From contig NC_057808.1 in assembly GCF_018294505.1 (NCBI RefSeq), positions 358,472,696 through 358,536,695 on the forward strand: DNA of 64,000 nucleotides, in the 5' to 3' direction. The DNA is from Triticum aestivum (lineage: Eukaryota > Streptophyta > Magnoliopsida > Poales > Poaceae). Made by a program: the position numbers and the translations under genes. The notes below the pieces were generated by a model. It was not told the origin of the DNA. It saw nothing but the letters and a program-made list of their open reading frames with translations, and did no database searches. Each line of letters opens with the position of its first letter. The first letter of the stretch is position 1. This document shows positions 1-10,582 of this stretch, piece after piece.

Positions 1-1437
1 CTTGCACCCTAGCCGCTGTACGTACGTGTACATGCTACGTGCACGCCTCTACTACGACACGTGCGTGCCTCTACATCGACCAGTATGTACGCACACGTTC
101 GCGACCAGAATGACAAAGCTACGTACGCTTCGACCAGGTGGGTCCTGACTGTCAGGCACTTCCTTGCGTGCGAGGATGTAGCTGGCGGGTCCCAGCAGTC
201 AGGGGGGCGAATCATTTTTTTTGCCTGTAATATGGACGCACATCTTTGCGTGCGAAGATGTAGCTGGTGGGTCCCAGCTGTCAGGGGGAAACTTTTTTTC
301 ACGAAATACGGTGGCCCGTCCGGTGGGTCCCTACTGTCAGGTGGAGGAATAATTATTTTGCGCGTAATAAGGAGGCACTTCCTTGCTGCGGCCGTGGACC
401 CAGCTGTTAGCCTCTAAACGTACAGTACTCTTCCGATGGAAGTCATTCGTTGACCACATTGACCACGCCGCACCGAGAGCACCAAGCCGGTGGACGACGG
501 CGAGGCCTAGGAAGGGAACGGCACGGAGCCGACCGGGGAAGACGCGGCAGTGGATGCCCACGCGGAGAGGAGTATGATGGTTCACTGGTTCGGCTGCGGT
601 GTGAGGCTGCCGTCGCCACAGGGCCTGGCCAATGGTGGGAGTAGTAGGGGGCGGTGAGGCCTCTGCGGTAGCACAGCCGGCCACGGGAGGTAAGAGCACG
701 CGGTGGTTTGGACGGCTGGAGCAAGAAAATCAGAGGTTGAAGAAGCAGGACGACCGTTGGATGTTAACAATCCAACGGTCACTGGTGATAGAATCGTTTG
801 TCGACTAAGTTGACAAAGCCCTCCGTCCGCATCAACTTAGTAGGCCCACAAGTCAGCCTCCCACTATGGTGGGTCCCAGCTAGCAGGGGGAGTATTCATT
901 TTTTGTGCGTAATAAGGAGGCACTTCCTTGCGTGCGAAGATATAACTTGTGGGTCCGAGCTGTCAGCGAGAGTATTCATTCTTTTTGGCGTAATAAGGAG
1001 GTACTTGCTTGCGTGCGGCCATGGACCATGTGGGTCCCAACTGTCAGCCTCTCCATGTACGTCCCTCTTCCGATGTTGTCATTTGTTGACAACGTTGACC
1101 ACGCCATGCCGAGAACACCAGCGCGATGGACGACGACGAGACCCAGGAAGGGAATGATCCGGAGGCGGCGAAGCCACATCAGGGGAGGGATGTGGGTGAG
1201 TAGAGGGATGGCCTGGCCAGCGGTGGGAGTAGTAGGGGCGGTGAGGCCTGCGCGGCAGCACAGCCGGCCACGGGAGGCGGGAGCAGGTGGTCCCGTCGGC
1301 ACTGGATTTGGCAGCTGGAGCAAGAAGATCAGAGATTCAAGAAACACGACGGCCATTGGATTGACATCCAACGGTTACGTCTGCTAGAATAGTTTGTTGC
1401 CGTATATAATAAGTAAAAAAAATCTTGCATATGCGTC
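1..1437. repeat. Tandem repeat block of about 0.6-0.75 kb units (copy 1)
   Basis: This GC-rich block repeats landmark phrases such as GTGGGTCCCAGCTGTCAG and TAATAAGGAGGCACTTCCTTGC at about 366, 913 and 991, and a GGCCTGGCCAGCGGTGGGAGTAG stretch near 620 and 1210. The same order of landmarks is found at 46585-48440 inside a CACTA-type element. The first bases match 46588 onward, so the left part of this copy lies outside the window. Open frames here are repeat-derived and show no conserved protein. I infer that this is the right-hand part of a second copy of that element. Confidence 0.75.
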
Positions 1438-2039
1438 AACTTAATAGGCCCACAAGTCAGACCATTCCCTATTTTTTAAATAATTTATATTTAGCTCATT
1501 GCAACTTCTTATGCAATTTATTGCAGTCTGTTTTTTGTTGTTGGCCAGGGCCAGGGTTAAAAATTTAAACAAAATTTCGCATATTTCTGTGGGTTCCAAA
1601 CTATTTTTAATACCGAAATGTCGAGCCAGATTTAAAGTACTTTGAATATATATTTGAATTAGGTTAAAGCCCAGTGAAATTGGAATCTGAAAATGTGAAA
1701 AAATTCAGAAATTATAAAGTAATTGCCAATTTTGTCATCTGTTTTTTATATTTACAGCCAATTTCATATTACTTTCAAGATTTGTAGGCGTCTTGAAAGA
1801 GTTGCAGCCCATCAGGGCGTAGAAAAATAAGTAGGCCTGGATTGGGTATTCTTCAGAAAAAATAAACTGGGCTCATTTTCACAAACAAAAAATAGCCGGG
1901 CTGGTCATGTGGTGAACATAAAATATAAGCCTGGGCTAGACGGGCCATAGCCCAGTTGAAACCATGCTCCGTCTCAACAATAACAAAAAAAAATTGCTCG
2001 AGTAGCTACGGCCCAGGTGTCAGTCGATCTTGTGTTGTT
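1438..2039. repeat. AT-rich tail of the repeat block
   Basis: This non-coding AT-rich stretch aligns loosely with 48441-48890. Both hold AGCCCATT-like motifs, a run resembling CATATTTCTGTGGGTTCC, and a segment ending in TTCAAATTCTGAAAA or its equivalent. No gene is visible. The tail therefore belongs to the same repeated unit, more diverged than the GC-rich part. Confidence 0.5.
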
Positions 2040-2545
2040 CTCTTGTCTATTGACTATATACGCTGACAATGTCGTGGGTCCCAGATGTCAGGAAACCACT
2101 AGCAGGAAGCATTTTCTTTTTCCATACACTGACAATGGAGTATATATATAACAAAAAATGAGGAACTTCCCTGCGTCCGGCCATGCACATGGTGGGCCCC
2201 TACTGTCATCCTCTCCACGTACAGTCCTCTGCCGATTCCTCTTGTTTGTTCACCATGTTGACAACGCGAGAGGGCGGTGCCATGGCGAGCGCAGCAAAGT
2301 GCACGGAGGACGACGGCGAGGCCTCGGAGGTCGGCGTTAATGATTTAGGAGACGGTGGGGCGGCGATGCGTGCGCTAAGGCACAGCCAGCCGTGGGAGGC
2401 GGAAGCAGGCGGCCCCGCCGGCGCTGGTTTGGTTTTGGCGGCTGGAGGAAGACAGGGCTGAAGAAACAAGACAGACTGTAAAAGCAGCAGGAGTACTTAA
2501 CAACCTTAACTGAAACCAGCAGGGGCACTTAACAACCATAGCTAA
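2040..2545. repeat. Third, degenerate copy of the GC-rich repeat unit
   Basis: GTCGTGGGTCCCAGATGTCAGG, GAGGAACTTCCCTGCGTCCGGCCATG and GTCATCCTCTCCACGTACAGTCC follow the same order as the units at 366-1380 and 46946-48160, but with many substitutions. It ends in a GGCGGCTGGAGGAAGACAGG stretch equivalent to the unit end elsewhere. No protein-coding potential is convincing. Confidence 0.55.
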
Positions 2546-2689
2546 AAGCAGTATGAGTACTTATACAGGTTCAACCGTACAAAGCACGCCTCGAACAGTG
2601 CTACTTTGCCTACAGTTAACCAAAGGGTGAGGCCGCCAAGCCCCAGGACAAGGCCCAGGCGCCACCCCGCGCATCCACAACCTTCTTAA

Positions 2690-4100
2690 AGCGGATTCAT
2701 CTCGCAATGTGGTCAATAAACAGGATATTTGCTTTAGAGCCATGGAAAAGCAGGAACATAATCTTCTATCCTATTCTCCAAGATGGACGGGCCTTCATGA
2801 TTTGAGACCACCCATGAATAAGTATCTTTTCACCTCCAAGGGGAATGGAGTAGGTCGACATAAACATCATGTTGTGACCAAGCGCAAGTCTGACCCGACC
2901 ATGGTCAGGCATCTGTATAGGAACAATAGACCCGGGCAGTTCCTGTTTCAAGAAGATCACAACTGTAAAACTGTGCATAAGCAAGAGTTTATGAACAACA
3001 TATATAACAGAAAACAGCTCGTACCATAAGTTTCTTAACACAGTTGGACCTGTTCAACGAGTGCAGCAGTGGCACACATATCCCACATGGCCTTCCACCA
3101 TTGAAACGCCCACAAGGACCTCAAGACGATCAATAAAGTGTAGGAACCTGTGGATGTCGTCCAAGTCAACTTCAGTGCCATGAGTAACAGCCGAGTTCTT
3201 ATAGAATAACAAATGAGTAGCCTGCTTAACTATGAGAAAACCTACACGTGCCACCAATTATAAGAAAATATTAGTTAGAAGTAGCATCTTCGTGAGAGAT
3301 TCGTTGCTACTTCTAAAGTTAAATTGTGATTAGTTAGACAGAATAGGTGGATTAAGAAGTAATCGAGGCAAGAAGTAAGAACAAGATACAAAACTAACAT
3401 GGATGAACAATTGGAACAACGTCGGGGTGGAAGATCACAGTGAAGATGAGACCAGGTTCTGCTATTTTCATCAACATTCGTGCACCAACTTTAAGTCCGT
3501 AACACTTGAGAAAGTTTATCCAAGTTCATCCATAAAAAAGCAACGATCTTCTTGGTTCATGAACCCAACTCGAAACTTATATCCATGGCTTGTCTTCACT
3601 GTGACCATTAAACTGGTGTATTCGGTTATGGCAAGGCCGAGCATCTTGAGTACATGTGTTCTGGCAGAGCAAGGAATGCACTGCAGGAAAAATAATATGA
3701 GAACACAATGTATTCCCTATATCCAAATCTAGAAATAATTTCCTCCTTCACGTCAGTGTTGACCATGGTACTAGTACCTTTTATCCAAATATAGCAATCC
3801 AAATTTCCAAATTAGTCGACAGCATGTTCAAAAAACCCCACCCTCCCGGATAGAAAAGAGGATTCTAGGAACATACTGTGCGTGTTTTAAAATCTTGTGT
3901 TAGGATGAGAAGGAACAAGTGTGGCGTCTCGCCGAGGGCGCAGAAAACTGTAGGGTCCTCGCACTTTGGGCACTGCAAATGAAACACACTAGATTCAGTA
4001 GGAAGAAAAATGCATCAACGGCGGCGGCTGCCATCCTAGGAGTACCCGCGACCAAGGGACTTGGATTTATCGGGGATGGAATTCGTACCAGGTTCTCCAT
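2690..4100 (-). pseudogene. Decayed B3-domain protein gene (gene A)
   Basis: B3 domains are plant DNA-binding folds of transcription factors acting in the nucleus. On the minus strand two B3-like segments are readable. One (about 3400-3690) follows a CTGCAG acceptor and holds KTSHGYKFRVGF, then after a broken codon near 3520 a stretch with LKCYGLKVGARMLMK and FTVIFHP. The other (about 2700-2965) follows a CTTGAAACAG acceptor and holds EKILIHGWSQIMKAR, then WRIG, a stop, and KIMFLLFHGSK, as expected for a B3 core with its GD pair destroyed. A further exon-like segment lies at 3054-3220. A possible start is near 4036 or 4100. The stop codons and a frameshift argue for a pseudogene. Gene B next to it is related and in the same orientation. 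Exon limits are approximate. Confidence 0.6.
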
Positions 4101-4179
4101 GAGAAAACCCTATGCAATCGCTGAGCGGGGGTTTTCTCTGAACAAGCAGACGAGGCAGAAGGGGATTCAGGCCCAGTGA

Positions 4180-4390
4180 AATATTGCCGCTTCGTCCATC
4201 CAGCTTACTGCTAAAGATGGAAAGGTGTGGTTTTTTGTGATTTGACGGCTCATTGGGCATTACTGTGGTGCTACGAGTGGGGTGTGTCTACCGTGCTGTT
4301 GTGCACTCTAATTTGGTGCATATGGCACGTGTACCCCGTTGCCGGATGCCCCACATATCAGCAAAAGGAAGTAGAAAGACAGGAGTAACT
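4180..4390 (-). promoter_or_regulatory. Upstream block of gene A, shared with gene B
   Basis: The stretch TTTGTGATTTGACGGCTCATTGGGCATTACTG and the following CTACCGTGC...GCACTCTA are repeated with few changes at 8020-8095 upstream of gene B, and more weakly at 9733-9790 upstream of gene C. Its constant place above minus-strand starts suggests a duplicated promoter or 5' leader. No experimentally known element is recognised in it. Confidence 0.5.
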
Positions 4391-4424
4391 AGTTACACAA
4401 AAATATATTTTTGACAGAGAGATA

Positions 4425-4730
4425 CTCCCTCTGTAAATAAATATAAAGATCTTTTATATCACAACTTTATACATAAGAAAATTCAAGGGGAATATATATA
4501 ACATATATATTTATAAAAAGGAGAGTTTTTTTAACACGGTATAGACATGTTGGTGATGATGGTGTGCCTGCCATCCTGCAATATAGGCCGTCCGATTTAT
4601 ATCTGACGGATAGGAAGGAAACTATGGCAATTTTGCAAAAAGGTACCCACACACCTCTCCACATTTGCAAATAAGGCCTTCCCTCGTTCATCCTTTTCTC
4701 TCACAAGATAAAATACTCATACAAATGCAT
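4425..4730. mobile_element. Partial Stowaway-like MITE and AT-rich spacer
   Basis: TACTCCCTCTGTAAATAAATATAAAGATC is typical of the end of a Stowaway (Tc1/mariner) MITE. The matching inverted end is not found nearby, so the element is truncated or too diverged. The remainder up to the 3' end of gene B is non-coding. Confidence 0.4.
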
Positions 4731-5109
4731 CTTGATGTTACGTGCAACGCACGGTCATTATGGGGGTTCAGCTGAGAAATACTCAGACAGGCTGTTCTGG
4801 ACTTTGGGCCACAGGCTGGTGGGCCTGCATGTTTGGGGGCCCATGTGTTTGACCTCAACGCTTTTAATATTGCAAGCGGTCGGTACGGCGCTGGTTTTAG
4901 ATGCAGTCACAAGGCGAATACACAAAATTGAATAAAGCACGGCAGCTGTTGGAATGAAATCAAACGACAGTTCCAAACAAGCAATCAGAGTTGCAATTCT
5001 ATCAACGATACTGTCGTACTACTTATACACACAGGACACTTGTTTCACCATGCCAGAGTATTACATCAAAATCTCTCAGAGGATAGATCAGTTCGGCAGT
5101 TGCGTGCTG

Positions 5110-7712
5110 CTACTGAAGAATTTCAAAGTTGATTTGGACCAGATCTCCTTGCCGAGAAAGTTTGATTTTGACATCATCCCCTACCACAAGATATGATTTA
5201 GATTTGAACCTTGACCATCCTTTAGCATCAATCATCATGCGACCATCCTTTGTACTTACGGTATATTGAGCAGGTTCATTCACACCAAGGCTGCGCTTGG
5301 TAAGAGAAACTTGGCCACCGTCGCCTGGATTGTTGAACGACTCCCTCGTTGCTCTAGGAATTCTCTGTTTGCAAACAAGAAGACATACACAAACAGTTAG
5401 ATCAACATAGTGAATCATGTGAAACAACATGGAAAGAAAAAAGAACAAAGCACTTGGGCAGCCAATGCTTACCAAGAAGGTGGACAGGTCGGTTATTGTA
5501 AGGACTTTGGTATATGAAGTGCGAACTGCAGCCCAGTCTGTTGCCGGTGCAACTGCTGGTTCCGTTGCCGCTGCATGGGCCGGAGTAGATGCAAGTGCAA
5601 GTGTTGGTGCAGGTGCCGAAGCCATTGCTGGTGCCCGTGCCGGTGCGACTGGTAGTGCCGTTGTTGCCGCCGGAGATGGTGCTCCTTGTAGAGCTGGTGC
5701 CGGTGTCGGAGCAGGTGCCGGTGTCGATGCCCGATCCTCCGGTAGATCAGCCTGATCCGCTGACGCGGTCGGTGCCCAATCCTTAGCTGGATCAAACTGA
5801 GCTGCTGCCGCTGTCAGTGCAAGAGCAACTGCCGGTGCTCGATCCGTTGCTGAAGGTGGTACCGATGTGTGAGACAGCGGCGATCGTGTCTGATCTGCTA
5901 TGACCAGCTTTCTAACTTGACTAGGCTCCGTGACCGTGATCCAATCTTTTTCTTCATTTCTTTTAAACGCGAGAAGGACTAATTGTGGCGTGTTTGTTAA
6001 ACCAAACTGTAGTTCATCATAGGGATCCAGCTTGTACTCAGACAACAGACTGATCCAATTTTTTCTAGTAATATAAGTGATGGACAGTGCCTTCGTTACT
6101 GACACGACATAATAAGTGAAACCTGCAAAAAATATCCATCCTAGAGCAAACCAAACGGTTTATTCTGTGATGAATGTCACATGGCAAAACCTGCATCGTA
6201 AAATTACAGCAAAAGAAAGAAAACATGACATTAAATCAATAAGATCTAGACAGTAAATCAATAAGATTTACTTGATGTGACACGAGTGAATCCTTACCAG
6301 GAAATCACTATGTTGAACTACTAAATAGAAGATTGGTCGTCCAACTACGCATGGCATGCAGGGCCCCCACCTACTCCCACAAGCAGGATAGTCCAAAGGT
6401 CATGACAAATCATATGGACCGAACATCCATGGGACTGGAAATCCTGGTGGGTGCGATAAACCCTGCAATGCATACATATATTGGAGTGTAACCATAATTG
6501 ATAAACCGTCCTCACAAAAAAGATGACCTGGATACTTCAAAATATGCAGACTAAATTGAGTGGATAGACATTAACATAGATTGTTCTCAGGACTCACCAC
6601 ACACCAAAAGCGGCAGTACTAAACAATACAGGGTTCACAAACATAAATCAAGTACTGAACAATAGTACTTACTACAGACAAGAAAAGTTGCACTAATTAA
6701 ACTCTGTAGACTATTTCTTGCCACCGACCTACGGGATGAACCCCGCATAACTGACTATGCCATGGACTTCGTGAGAGATGTCTATCGGCACCATCACCAT
6801 CTCCTCAACCTTGGAGAACCTAACAGAGTGGTCTTTCCACTCATAAACATGACGATGAAGACAGGCCGCATCAGATTTGTTGGGAAGCTTTACAAGAACC
6901 ACACCCTTCGTAATCGAAGGCACAACCAAGACATTGTTGTGGTCAAGTACAGCCTCGAGAACACGCCTGATAACAATGCTACAGGAAAACACTAGTTCAG
7001 GACACGTGGCGACAAGGACACATCAGCTGGATAGTTTAGCAGTAGAACTCATCCTGAGGTCTTCCAGTTCACATGACATGACTTTGAGAACTTCATCTCC
7101 ACCGTGGACCTGGTTCTAATTCAAACAGAAACTAAATATTTTATTACTACCTCCGTTCAGAAATATAAGATGATTCTCGATATTTTACTCCATATATGAC
7201 TACATATACGCACAGAAATGAGTGAACAAAGACACTAGAACATGTCTTCAAAGGCATGAGAGCAGAGGGATTACTTGCAATATCCATAACACAAGTTACT
7301 GATGCAAATATACCCTCTTCAAAGGTAGCATAGATGTTCATAAAGTAAGTTGAAAGTAATCTATAAGAAATCAGTGTCAACCTCTCACATGTTTTGGTCA
7401 AAAGAGGAATTTAGAACCGCCATTTGGCACACAAAAATCACATGCAAGATCACCCAGAAAGTGGTACTACTAGTACTAGTACTGCATGTTAGATAAAAAA
7501 ACACGATCAAGATCGAGAAAAAGATCGTCAAGAAGAGATATTACCTGGACTTGCTTAATGAGGGATCCCGAAGAGGGGGGCTTGGACAGGGCGATGGCTT
7601 TGAGCTTGTCTGTGGTAGTCTCGGCGGGGTGCTTGCGCTTCTTTGCACCATGAGCCTCGACGGCTTTTGCCACAGCCATAGACATCACTTCGGCCGGTGC
7701 TCCAACGTCCAT
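5110..7712 (-). CDS. B3-domain protein gene, four exons, with an in-frame TGA (gene B)
   Basis: Likely a plant B3 family DNA-binding protein. Exon 1 (7712-7545) starts with MDVGAPAEVM and a basic KKRKHP stretch that could be a nuclear signal, and ends at CAG|GTAATA. Exon 2 (7115 to about 6729) opens after TTAG and has an in-frame TGA at about codon 31 before a long open stretch. Exon 3 (6122-5473) opens after TTTTGCAG with a half B3-like core (RKNWISLLSEYKLDPYDEL), then an Ala/Pro-rich linker of about 110 residues, and ends at TTG|GTAAGC. Exon 4 (5364-5110) opens after AAACAG and holds the clearest B3 match, DGRMMIDAKGWSRF followed by VVGDDVKIKLS, ending at a stop. The TGA in exon 2 means it may be a pseudogene or that exon 2 is spliced differently. 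Join of exons 2 and 3 is not settled. Confidence 0.55.
7140..7250. mobile_element. Stowaway-like MITE fragment in intron 1 of gene B
   Basis: CTACCTCCGTTCAGAAATATAAGATG resembles a Stowaway terminal sequence, followed by the kind of interior (CATATATGACTACATATACGCACAGAAATGAGTGAACAAAGACACTAGAA) common in such grass MITEs. The opposite end is not clear. It lies in the intron between exons 1 and 2. Confidence 0.45.
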
Positions 7713-7959
7713 CTAGAAACTGTCAAATAGAAATAAAAGAAAAGAAACCTAAATCACAAACCCAAAAGAAGAACAGAGAGGGAGTTATAGGATCAGTCTC
7801 GGGGTTGCAAGACCGGGCCTTGGCCAGAATCAACACCATTGATGCGCTCACCTTTCCTTCTTTGGGAGAGAAGAACAATGGCAGAAGCAGGGCGGGGTTT
7901 TTTGAAGAAACGAGGAACAAGATGAGGGAGAAGTGAGGGTTGGGCAGAGAGGAAGCTGA

Positions 7960-8170
7960 GAGAGAAGAGTGAAATGATGGTTGCTTTACCCGTCCAACTT
8001 ACTGCTGGAAAGGAGGGGGTTTTGTGATTTGACGGCTCATTGGGCATTACTGCGACGCTTCGATCGGGGAAGTCTACCGTGCAGTTGGGCACTCTACTAC
8101 GGAGTAATTTAGTGCATGGATGGTGGACCCTGATGATGGCTGTCCCACACGTCGGCGAAAGTGAGTAGGA
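7960..8170 (-). promoter_or_regulatory. Upstream block of gene B, duplicate of the one above gene A
   Basis: GTCCAACTTACTGCTGGAAAGG and TTTTGTGATTTGACGGCTCATTGGGCATTACTG match 4198-4262 in the same order and orientation. It lies 250-450 bp upstream of the gene B start codon. I infer that genes A and B arose by tandem duplication that included this block. Confidence 0.55.
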
Positions 8171-8570
8171 AAGTTCCCGACGACCGTCGAGGAGGATGCG
8201 CATGGTAGAGCGAGTCCACTATTTTTTCTGAAGAAAAAAATGATTACAGCAAGCGTTTCCACTCTTAAGACGGAGGAGTGCGAAACACGGTAGCCACTTG
8301 AACATACACAGTGCTCCTACTACTAGGCATGTGCAGTGGTTCATACGTCAGTACTACATAATCTTGTTGCTAGTGTAGGAGTAAGATATGACGATAAAAA
8401 ATGATGTTGTGCGCATGTCAACTATATGAACAGTAATGTAACTATATTGAGATGAGAATGCAACCAAACACACCCACACGCTTTGTGCTATAGTGATTGA
8501 TCTGCACCGTCTGATTTTGATCCAACGGTCATGTTGCACCGAGACATGGACATGCCCATGCAGTGGACAC
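8171..8570. other. Spacer without recognised features
   Basis: This stretch between the gene B upstream block and the 3' end of gene C holds only short frames. The phrase GATCTGCACCGTCTGATTTTGATCCAACGGTC is a common kind of grass repeat wording, but I cannot assign it to an element. Confidence 0.4.
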
Positions 8571-9275
8571 CTAAACACCACCGAAGCCCCTCTGCTTCTC
8601 GAGGCGCATGACGTTGGTGATGCAGGGTGCAACAGCCCGCAGAGCCCGCTCCCGATCGACGGGAGCCAGCTCATCAAAGACGGAGTCCAAATGCACGAAT
8701 GGATTGCGGTGACGGAGCCCTGAGAGGATTCGCCCGGCAACGGCGACGGTAGCCCGCAACCCCTCCTTGTCCAGCTCCGCCCCCACCATCGCGTGGAGAT
8801 GGCTCAACTCCTCGGAGATATAGGTGAAGAAGGAGACCAGGTCAGGAAGCCGTAGCTCGTTGAAGTCGACGGGGTGGTCGAACGGGTTTAGCCCGATCGC
8901 CAGCATGGTTGCGCTGGCACGACGGTAGGCATCGCACAGCCGCAACACATGCATGGCAACTTGGTCCACCAAGTGGCTGAGGCGATCCTGGACCTCATCA
9001 CGATCGGCCCGCTCGCGCTCCAGCCGCCTCCCCTGATGGCCTATCGTATCTCCCGCTTTCTGCAGCAACGCCACCGTTGCCTCGAGCATCTTTGTGGTGG
9101 ACGCCTGCCGCTTTTGAAGCTCCGTGAACTCCCGCACATAACAGAGGAGCATGGCACTCCTCTCCTCCTTGAGCTCACGGAGCTCCACGTCCTTGGCCCT
9201 GAGCTCCGCATCCTTGGCCTCGAGCTCTTATTTCAGGCGCCTCACCTCAGACTCCGTGATCTGCTGCGCCGCCAT
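8571..9275 (-). pseudogene. Coiled-coil hypothetical protein gene with nonsense codon (gene C)
   Basis: A single-exon minus-strand frame starts at ATG 9275 (MAAQQITESEVRRLK), meets a TAA at 9230-9228, and then stays open for about 218 codons to TAG at 8571. The part after the stop begins ELEAKDAELRAKDVELRELK, a clear heptad coiled coil, and continues with a helical region rich in charged residues and a segment FDHPVDFNELRLPDLVSFF. The family is not recognised with confidence; similar uncharacterised proteins occur in grasses. Because the heptad pattern continues straight across the TAA, the stop looks like a point mutation, so this is called a pseudogene. Initiation at an internal Met (about 9149) would still give a shorter protein. 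Confidence 0.6.
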
Positions 9276-9289
9276 GGCACCAGGTAGAA

Positions 9290-10130
9290 GCAATGGGGAG
9301 AGGAAGCAAAGGGGGCAAAACGGCTGAAAGGCAATGCAATCTACGGGAAGGCGGAGGGAGCCTGCCGAGGAGCGGGGAATCTTTAGGTTTTCACCATGGG
9401 AAAACACCAGTCGACGACTTCTCACATCAGGGAGCAGTGGGTTTTACAGGCGGAGTCATCGTGACTAATTACTGTCACGCCTCCTCCCATCAATCAAAAA
9501 ATTAAAATCCTGCCGCGCCTTCTCCCGTCAATCAAAAAAATTAAAAATCCTGCCGCGCGTGCCACACCCAAAGACTAGAGCAACGCTGCGGTGGATATTT
9601 AAATTTACTTGCCGGCAAGGAGATAAAAAAGGGTGAAAAAACAAATGTGGCGGCGGCCTAGCTAATCGGTCGCACTAGCCCAACTAGCTAGCCACCGTGC
9701 TTCACTGATGTACTCGGTGGGAAAGGTGGCCTTTCGTGATTTGATGACTCATTTACTTGCTTCGGCGCTACGACCGAGGAGTACCCAGAAAATGCGAGGT
9801 AGGGCGTCCCACGTCTTGGCAAGGAAGAATATATGCGTGCACCACCCGGGAGGACCCCGAAACCGTGCGGTAGGGTGTGCCACGTCTCGGCACGGAGGAA
9901 AAATGTGCGTGTAAAAATATATCAGACGTAGTAGTACCTATATATGGTTCGACCTCGGGAACCAGCCAGTCGGTCGAAAACACCCCACTAGCCACACAGC
10001 TTCATCATGCTAACGTGGCACGGTGGATAGTTGTGGTTAGCTCCATCTCGACCAGCCACAATGCCTATTGTTCTAGGCGATTCTTCTATTTTCCAAGCTT
10101 TTTTTAGTTATAATAACACCACGGCAAGCT
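9290..10130. other. Upstream region of gene C; mixed spacer
   Basis: No gene is seen. At 9728-9790 there is a diverged copy of the block found above genes A and B (TTTCGTGATTTGATGACTC). At 9486-9560 a short stretch is duplicated (CCTGCCGCGCCTTCTCCCGTCAATCAAAAAA and a similar phrase). A duplicated GTGCC/CCCACGTCTTGGCA-GGA phrase occurs at 9807 and 9881. Confidence 0.4.
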
Positions 10131-10582
10131 AGCGCCGCTCTTCGTGTGTGCCCGTGCGTCTAAAGGTTAAACGATGGAGAGAGGAGAGAGAGATCACAGA
10201 CCTGGGACCCACCAGTAAGTGAGTCAACGGTCCTGCACATGTTGACGAGGCACTCCCTCTACTCTACTCAACGTAATACTGTATAAAATCAAGTTATGGG
10301 ACAAAGCCAACAACCGTTGTTGTTTCAGGCTATCGACTTACGCTTTGTAGTCCAGGTTGCCAGTTCGAATCTCGTCTTTCAGATTTGTTAGTTTTAGGTC
10401 CAAATTTGATCAATGACAAGTGGGACCCCCAAGTGTTGTTCCGATATTTCAGTGTAGGATGGTTTTTTTTTGAACAAACACTTTGCGCGGTTAGACAAGT
10501 AACGGCACGAGTTACACGTATTTTGCAAGTTTACAAACAAAAATGACAACGGCATAGAATATCACATCCACCCCGCAGCTTA

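Noticed and set aside
10330..10390. Possible tRNA or SINE B box (AGTTCGAATCTC)
   Set aside because: No A box at the right distance and no cloverleaf; copy B has a changed version. A tRNA-derived SINE remnant is possible but not supported.
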